Shown here: positions 59,615 through 64,000 of the stretch, in pieces | How the letters are laid out: the number at the start of each line of letters is the position of its first letter | Numbering within the stretch: position 1 is the stretch's first letter | Assembly (NCBI GenBank): GCA_963971425.1 | Contig: OZ020524.1 | Span: 8,807,845 to 8,871,844 of the forward strand | DNA length: 64,000 nucleotides | Reading direction: 5' to 3' | Source of the DNA: Bryoerythrophyllum caledonicum | Lineage: Eukaryota > Streptophyta > Bryopsida > Pottiales > Pottiaceae | The notes under the pieces: generated by a model | What the model saw: the letters and a program-made list of their open reading frames with translations, nothing else | The model's database searches: none | What the model was told of the DNA's origin: nothing | Position numbers and translations under genes: made by a program

Positions 59615-60586
59615 TTAACTCCTAAAGGTTTGGGCAGGTCCTAAAGGCCCAAGAGTGCCCTCGGGGGACTCTTTAAGGTCTGGGCATGTTCCTATGGTGT
59701 CAATCTATAACATTCCTCTTTGAATTTTCTAGTGTAGATGGACATTGCTAAAAGCTTCGTGTGAGTCCAATTTTTTCCTAAATCCGACATTTTATGGAAA
59801 AGTTATAGGGTTTTGAATCAAATGGGGAGATTGTGCACGCTGGGCAACTCCAAAATTTTTTGCTAGGACAATCTATTGAATGTGAGATTTTCAATTCTAG
59901 CAAATAATATTATTTCCTTTCATATCGTAAAAAAAAAATCTTTTGTCTTAAGTCGAAAATAGCATAATAATCTAAGTCAAACATTTTTGCACATTGTCAC
60001 ACTTTGTCGCGCAAGGTACCAAAAAAGCTTCTTCTTTTCCCTATAAAATTTAGAGATCTTCATATTTCTTACATTTTATTTTTTCTACTACAAGATGTGG
60101 TGTAAACCTTCTTATTGACCACTTGGATCATCATTCTAAAACATATTCAGTTCACAAAAAACTAAAAACGTGAATTGGCAAATTTTGAACCTCCACTCCT
60201 TGCACATTTGTTTTGAATACGCTACACCCCTTTTCTACCTCTAATACTTGGAGTACATGGAAATAACATCATGATTAACATGATGGTAATGTTTTCAGAC
60301 CTTGTGTAGTGCAGCAATTTAACACCAAGTGAAGTCAAAGTCTGATGATCCACTCAAAGCAAGGAAGAAAAAGAACAATTTTCTCTACTTCAAACACTAT
60401 AATCTTTCAATCTCTGCGGTCGAAGTTCATGAAATTTTGTGAGCACCTTAACAAATTAGTTGTATTTTAGATCCTAAGGTTCAATTTAGAAATAAACGGT
60501 TTTTATTATCTCATTACTCATTGCACTAGAACAAGTAGTTTTGAAGTGTTTTTGGTGTGAAAATGCCTTAGGCCTATAGGGGTTAA
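59615..60586 (+). mobile_element. TTAA-1 element (972 bp)
   Basis: Left end TTAACTCCTAAAGG at 59615, with a short duplicated TCCTAAAGGCCCAAG next to it. The right end is GGCCTATAGGGGTTAA at 60586. Particularly similar to the nested copy at 24465-25421. Confidence 0.82.
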
Positions 60587-60604
60587 ATGGATGAAAACTA
60601 ACCT

Positions 60605-61411
60605 TTAACCCGTAAAGGACCAATTCTCCTTGGAGGACGTTTTCCATTTCAAGCACATTTCTATGGTCTCAATATTGATCATGAATTTTTGGAATTTTTA
60701 ATGAAGATGTGGCATAGTACCGTACGTAGTGGTTGCTTTCTACACCTCTATGTCAAAAGAATTATTTTTCTTTGACACAATGGGTATCACCTAAGTATTA
60801 CACGGGTATCACCTATGCATAATAGGGGTAGCACCTTGACATTACATGGATAATCACCTGGACAAAAACTTTATATTTTCCAAAATTTTGGACAACTCTT
60901 CATTTTGAATTGATTATGTAGAAAAGCGACCACAGCGTAGGGTGGTAACTTTGTAGGAGTATCATTATTTTTCACACCGGACCTCTAAAAATAAATTTAT
61001 GCTATTCTAAGCGCAAAAGTGGGGGCCTCAGGCAACTAAAAAGTTTTGCTAGAAGTTTCTATTGACATCAATATTTTCATGCATATAGAGAATATTACAA
61101 TCTTTGAAGATGTCAAAAAATAATTCTTGTCTTTAGTGGTTTAAAGCATTTTAGTCCAAGTCAAACATTTGCACACATTGTTGGGCATGTGAGGAAAAAA
61201 ACTTTCCCTTGCACTTCAAACGCTACAATCTTCAAATCCATGCGGTGCATTGCAACCTAAAAAATATGGTATTTTCATATAGAATTATAGTTTAAGATCT
61301 TACAATTAAAAGCCCAAAATTTTTACTTTTAAATGTGATTTTTATGCCTCCTTATGACAATGGCAGTTTTGGACTGGTTTTACTCCATAACGCCTCGGTC
61401 TTTTACAGGTA
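60605..61411 (+). mobile_element. TTAA-1 subfamily element, right end decayed
   Basis: Left end TTAACCCGTAAAGGACC at 60605. The right end is degenerate (CGGTCTTTTACAGGTAAGG near 61393-61411). The interior resembles the copy at 11429-12365 more than the others, for example TTTTGGACTGGTTTTA near the right end in both. Confidence 0.6.
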
Positions 61412-61501
61412 AGGAGAATGCCACATATAATGTGTCAATTTGTTCTACTATTGAAAAATGCAGTGCAACATAGTCTAGCAATGATTGAATCATTTTTCTT
61501 T

Positions 61502-61626
61502 TTAAAGCCCTTTAGGACAAAGGTGAATTTTTTTGTGTATTTTGACAGTAGAGATTGAAAGATAATTGCAATCAAAGTAAAATATTTTTGTACCCCACAA
61601 GTACACTTTGTCCTTTAGGGGCTTAA
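61502..61626. mobile_element. 125-bp TTAA-ended MITE
   Basis: Starts TTAAAGCCCTTTAGGACAAAG and ends with its near inverse, CTTTGTCCTTTAGGGGCTTAA. TTAA-type tips; no coding. Confidence 0.65.
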
Positions 61627-61873
61627 CCAGTAGTAAAATGTAAGCATTTAGGAACAATAGCTGAGTCTTGAATTCATGTTGGTTCCTGGGCTATTTATGC
61701 CATGTAAATAGGTTGGGTTCAAAATCAGTGGATAAGTTTGTACATGTGCAAACATGTACAGACTTGGCACTACATGGTGAGCAAGTACAAGAAACGATGA
61801 ACCCCATCTGGCAACAAAGAGACATAGTACTTCTCAACTTAATAAGTGAGGCCTTTGCTCTATTTCTTCCTAT

Positions 61874-61933
61874 ATCCTACCCCTTACTTTTACATCCTAC
61901 CCCTTACTTTTACATCCTACCCCTTTCTTTTAC
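61874..61933. repeat. 20-bp tandem repeat, three copies
   Basis: ATCCTACCCCTTACTTTTAC is repeated three times with one change in the last copy. Confidence 0.9.
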
Positions 61934-61981
61934 GGTGAAGGACAAGGACTGGGCTTAGGGCTTAGTGTTCCACCACCAAAC

Positions 61982-62357
61982 ACCGTAGGTGAACCTCTAG
62001 TTTGGCATTTATTAATTTAAAAAATGGTTGATGAATTGAGTGGAAAAATATTTAATGAAATTGCCTAAACTAAAGAAACTATGTATTTGCAAATTTTGTC
62101 ACATTGGTAGACATCAAAGGGGGGTGGGGCTTGGAAAAGCCTCCATCCTAGATTGTGCATGCATGGAGGCTTTGGTATAGAACCCCAAGGTCTTGGATTC
62201 GAGCCCCACGGCCATCAAAAGTGCCAAAGATAGTAATTTGTAATTTCTTGCCAAAAAATAATTTAATGTTATCATGCCGAACGGATGCCGAACGGTCTTT
62301 TCTCACTCTAATTAGTTATTCGGCATGGAGGTGCTGAACTAGAGGTTCACCTACGGT
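61982..62357 (+). mobile_element. 376-bp terminal-inverted-repeat element, copy 2
   Basis: The ends ACCGTAGGTGAACCTCTAGT and their inverse match the element at 9760-10129. The interior holds GGTCTTGGATTCGAGCCCCA, which resembles a tRNA T-arm/B box; the first copy has a more decayed version at the same place. Confidence 0.8.
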
Positions 62358-63266
62358 ACCATTGTGCCACAAACCCGCTCATTTCCCATCCCTCTAATAT
62401 TATACATCATCCCAAAGAAAACAGCGGGGCGTCAAGAAAGGAAGACATCCATCCACTTCATCCATCCTCTCCCGATTTCATTCATCCAGCGAGAATAGCG
62501 CCCTTGTGTCGGAAGTGCAGTACAGTTGTAGCTGCAACGAAACAGCATCAGCCGCGCCAGGTCGGGAGCTACGAACCTACCTCCCAAGCCTAGCCTCCCG
62601 TCCCCACCAGGCCTAGGCGTAGACCGGGCCTCCTCCCGAGGCGGGCCCCACTGAGCAGGACTCGCTCTCCTCTATTATGATTTGGGCTACGAACCTAGCC
62701 CCAAGCCTAGGCTCCCGCGCCCACCAGGCCTAGCAGGCGTGGACCGAGCCTACTCCCTCCGCAAGCGGGCCCCACCGACCCGGACTCGCTCCTTATTATT
62801 CCCGACCTTCAATGCTGCTGCCTCGCCTCTGGCACCATCATCTTCAAGCATCCAACCTCAATCGCACTCCGAGCTCCATCGCCAACTCTCCGCAGACATT
62901 CCTACGAGGTCGTCACCCATCGCCGGTTGCATGCGCTTTTTTGTTTCGTTTTTATATGTATCTAGACGAGCATTGTGCTCTTACTGGATTGTGTGTGAAA
63001 GAGCGAGAGAGAGAAGGCGATTATGCAATCATTGAAGGGGAGGTTGCTGTGGAGAGGATTTAGTTGCGGACTGGTTGGTAGATCAGAGCGCGTGTGTTGG
63101 AGAGATAGCAAGATGTAGTGTTTTGGTAGATTGGAGGTTGCTTGATGGCCATGGCCGCGGCTGCAGCCGGAGGCAGGGGGAGTGAGAATTGGAGGTAATT
63201 TGAGCGGCAGGAGGCGAGAGGGATGGTGGAGGGATCGGGGAGGAGGTGAGGATTCAGGGGGAGAGG
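62358..63266 (+). promoter_or_regulatory. GC-rich upstream region of the USO1-like gene with a tandem duplication
   Basis: Two adjacent copies of about 115-118 bp, 62569-62686 and 62687-62800, both contain CTACGAACC, CACCAGGCCTAG, CGGGCCCCAC and GACTCGCTC and end in TTAT. They lie 470-700 bp before the start codon. No TATA box is evident. A promoter or leader role is inferred from position only. Confidence 0.5.
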
Positions 63267-64000
63267 ATGCAGCCGCAGGGGGTGAATAAGCGGGGGCTGG
63301 AGGTGGCGGGGTGGCCGTCGCAGGGGGTGCGGGTGAAGCGCGCCGTGGTGGCGGGTCGCAGGGGCGGGCCGAGTACGCCGGTGCCGAGCTGGAAGGTGTT
63401 CCACAACCAGCTCTACGAAGGCATTGCGGCGGCCGCGGCCGCGCACGCTGCTGCAGCCGNNNNNNNNNNNNNNNNNNNNNNNNNNNNNNNNNNNNNNNNN
63501 NNNNNNNNNNNNNNNNNNNNNNNNNNNNNNNNNNNNNNNNNNNNNNNNNNNNNNNNNNNNNNNNNNNNNNNNNNNNNNNNNNNNNNNNNNNNNNNNNNNN
63601 NNNNNNNNNNNNNNNNNNNNNNNNNNNNNNNNNNNNNNNNNNNNNNNNNNNNNNNNNNNCGGGCGGGCCGCGCCCGTGTCCGCGCGCAAGCTCGCGGCGA
63701 GCCTGTGGGAGCTCCAGGATCACCCGCTCCCGGCCTGCCTCTGCAGCCAGCATTGGCTCAAAGGCGTGTCCGACATGTCCAGCCCGCGCTCCCAGGCCGA
63801 TTCCTACTTCTCGCCTCGCAGCTGCAAGGTCGCATATCAGCAGTACGTCAAGGTCAGTTGTTTGGCGATCCTCCGCTCTCGTGTTGCTTTTTTTGTTTCT
63901 GTTGTGTTCCGCCTCTAATTCGACTCCTCTTGGATGGGAGCAGGTCGGGACAGAGAATGGGAAACGCCGTGGGAACTTTGGCAAGCATTTGGCTGCCGCG
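63267..64000 (+). CDS. Plant USO1/golgin-like coiled-coil protein, N-terminal part (gap and window edge)
   Basis: The ATG at 63267 opens a basic N-terminus ending in the family signature RRGGPSTPVPSWK, then an Ala run that enters 200 Ns. After the gap the frame reads VSARKLAASLWELQ, a hallmark of the plant intracellular-transport USO1-like family (Arabidopsis At5g41620/At3g11590 type), and PRSQADSYFSPRSCKVAYQQY. Exon 1 ends at 63852 (AAG then GTCAGT). Exon 2 starts at 63944 and runs off the window, so the expected long coiled coil is not seen. The gene lies just downstream of the duplicated GC-rich segment. Family call is good; function in this family is poorly defined. Confidence 0.8.
   Translation, partial: MQPQGVNKRGLEVAGWPSQGVRVKRAVVAGRRGGPSTPVPSWKVFHNQLYEGIAAAAAAHAAAAXXXXXXXXXXXXXXXXXXXXXXXXXXXXXXXXXXXXXXXXXXXXXXXXXXXXXXXXXXXXXXXXXXXRAGRARVRAQARGEPVGAPGSPAPGLPLQPALAQRRVRHVQPALPGRFLLLASQLQGRISAVRQGQLFGDPPLSCCFFCFCCVPPLIRLLLDGSRSGQRMGNAVGTLASIWLP
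63460..63659. other. Assembly gap (200 N)
   Basis: Exactly 200 Ns inside exon 1 of the USO1-like gene, probably a placeholder of unknown true size. The frame before and after the gap differs on the printed coordinates, which is uninformative because the gap length is arbitrary. Confidence 0.98.

Noticed and set aside
62962-63984. 340-codon minus-strand frame across the N gap
   Set aside because: It is the antisense shadow of the GC-rich USO1-like first exon and is bridged only by Ns.

Overview
This is a nuclear window from a streptophyte, either a land plant or a streptophyte alga. Three split host genes support this: a xylan-type GT43 glycosyltransferase (IRX14 clade), a plastid-type carbamoyl-phosphate synthase large subunit with a transit-peptide-like extension, and the start of a plant-specific USO1/golgin-like coiled-coil gene. 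Introns are short and GT-AG. Host exons are GC-rich, and they sit in a long AT-rich sea of repeats, most of them decayed. I cannot name the species. Nothing bacterial, organellar or CRISPR-like is seen.

Layout. 0-3.7 kb: IRX14-like gene on the minus strand, four exons. 5.9-13.2 kb: TTAA-flanked elements, a composite repeat with a GCGGAC-rich minisatellite, a 370-bp terminal-inverted-repeat element, and a decayed unknown gene split by a TTAA element. 14.4-22.1 kb: a decayed Ty3/gypsy-type retroelement. 22.9-27.0 kb: an inverted copy of the composite repeat carrying a three-deep nest of DNA elements. 28.8-33.5 kb: carB, six exons, intact. 34.4-47.2 kb: more TTAA elements, an inverted satellite-like array and tandem repeats. 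48.3-51.2 kb: a Harbinger-like small element and a decayed MULE-type transposase. 51.9-55.0 kb: a multi-exon, stop-riddled gene on the minus strand resembling a beta-class amino-methyltransferase. 55-62.4 kb: further small elements. 63.3 kb to the end: the USO1-like gene, interrupted by a 200-N assembly gap.

The most exciting object is the gypsy-type element. Between protease and reverse transcriptase it carries a C5-cytosine DNA methyltransferase domain (motifs I, IV with the catalytic Pro-Cys, VI Glu-Asn-Val, VIII-like and IX/X-like). After the integrase it carries a C4HC3 PHD finger. Its order is gag - protease - DNMT - RT - RNase H - integrase - PHD. A self-copying element that could write cytosine methylation and read chromatin would be a notable capture of host epigenetic machinery. 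I recall retroelement-borne DNMTs being reported from charophytes and dinoflagellates; the PHD combination and this domain order deserve a check. This copy is dead: about 21 in-frame stops but only about three frameshifts.

A second theme is mobile DNA with TTAA target duplication and TTAACCC-type ends, as in piggyBac. Two nested insertions within the window let the empty site be read directly, which supports TTAA target duplication without outside data.
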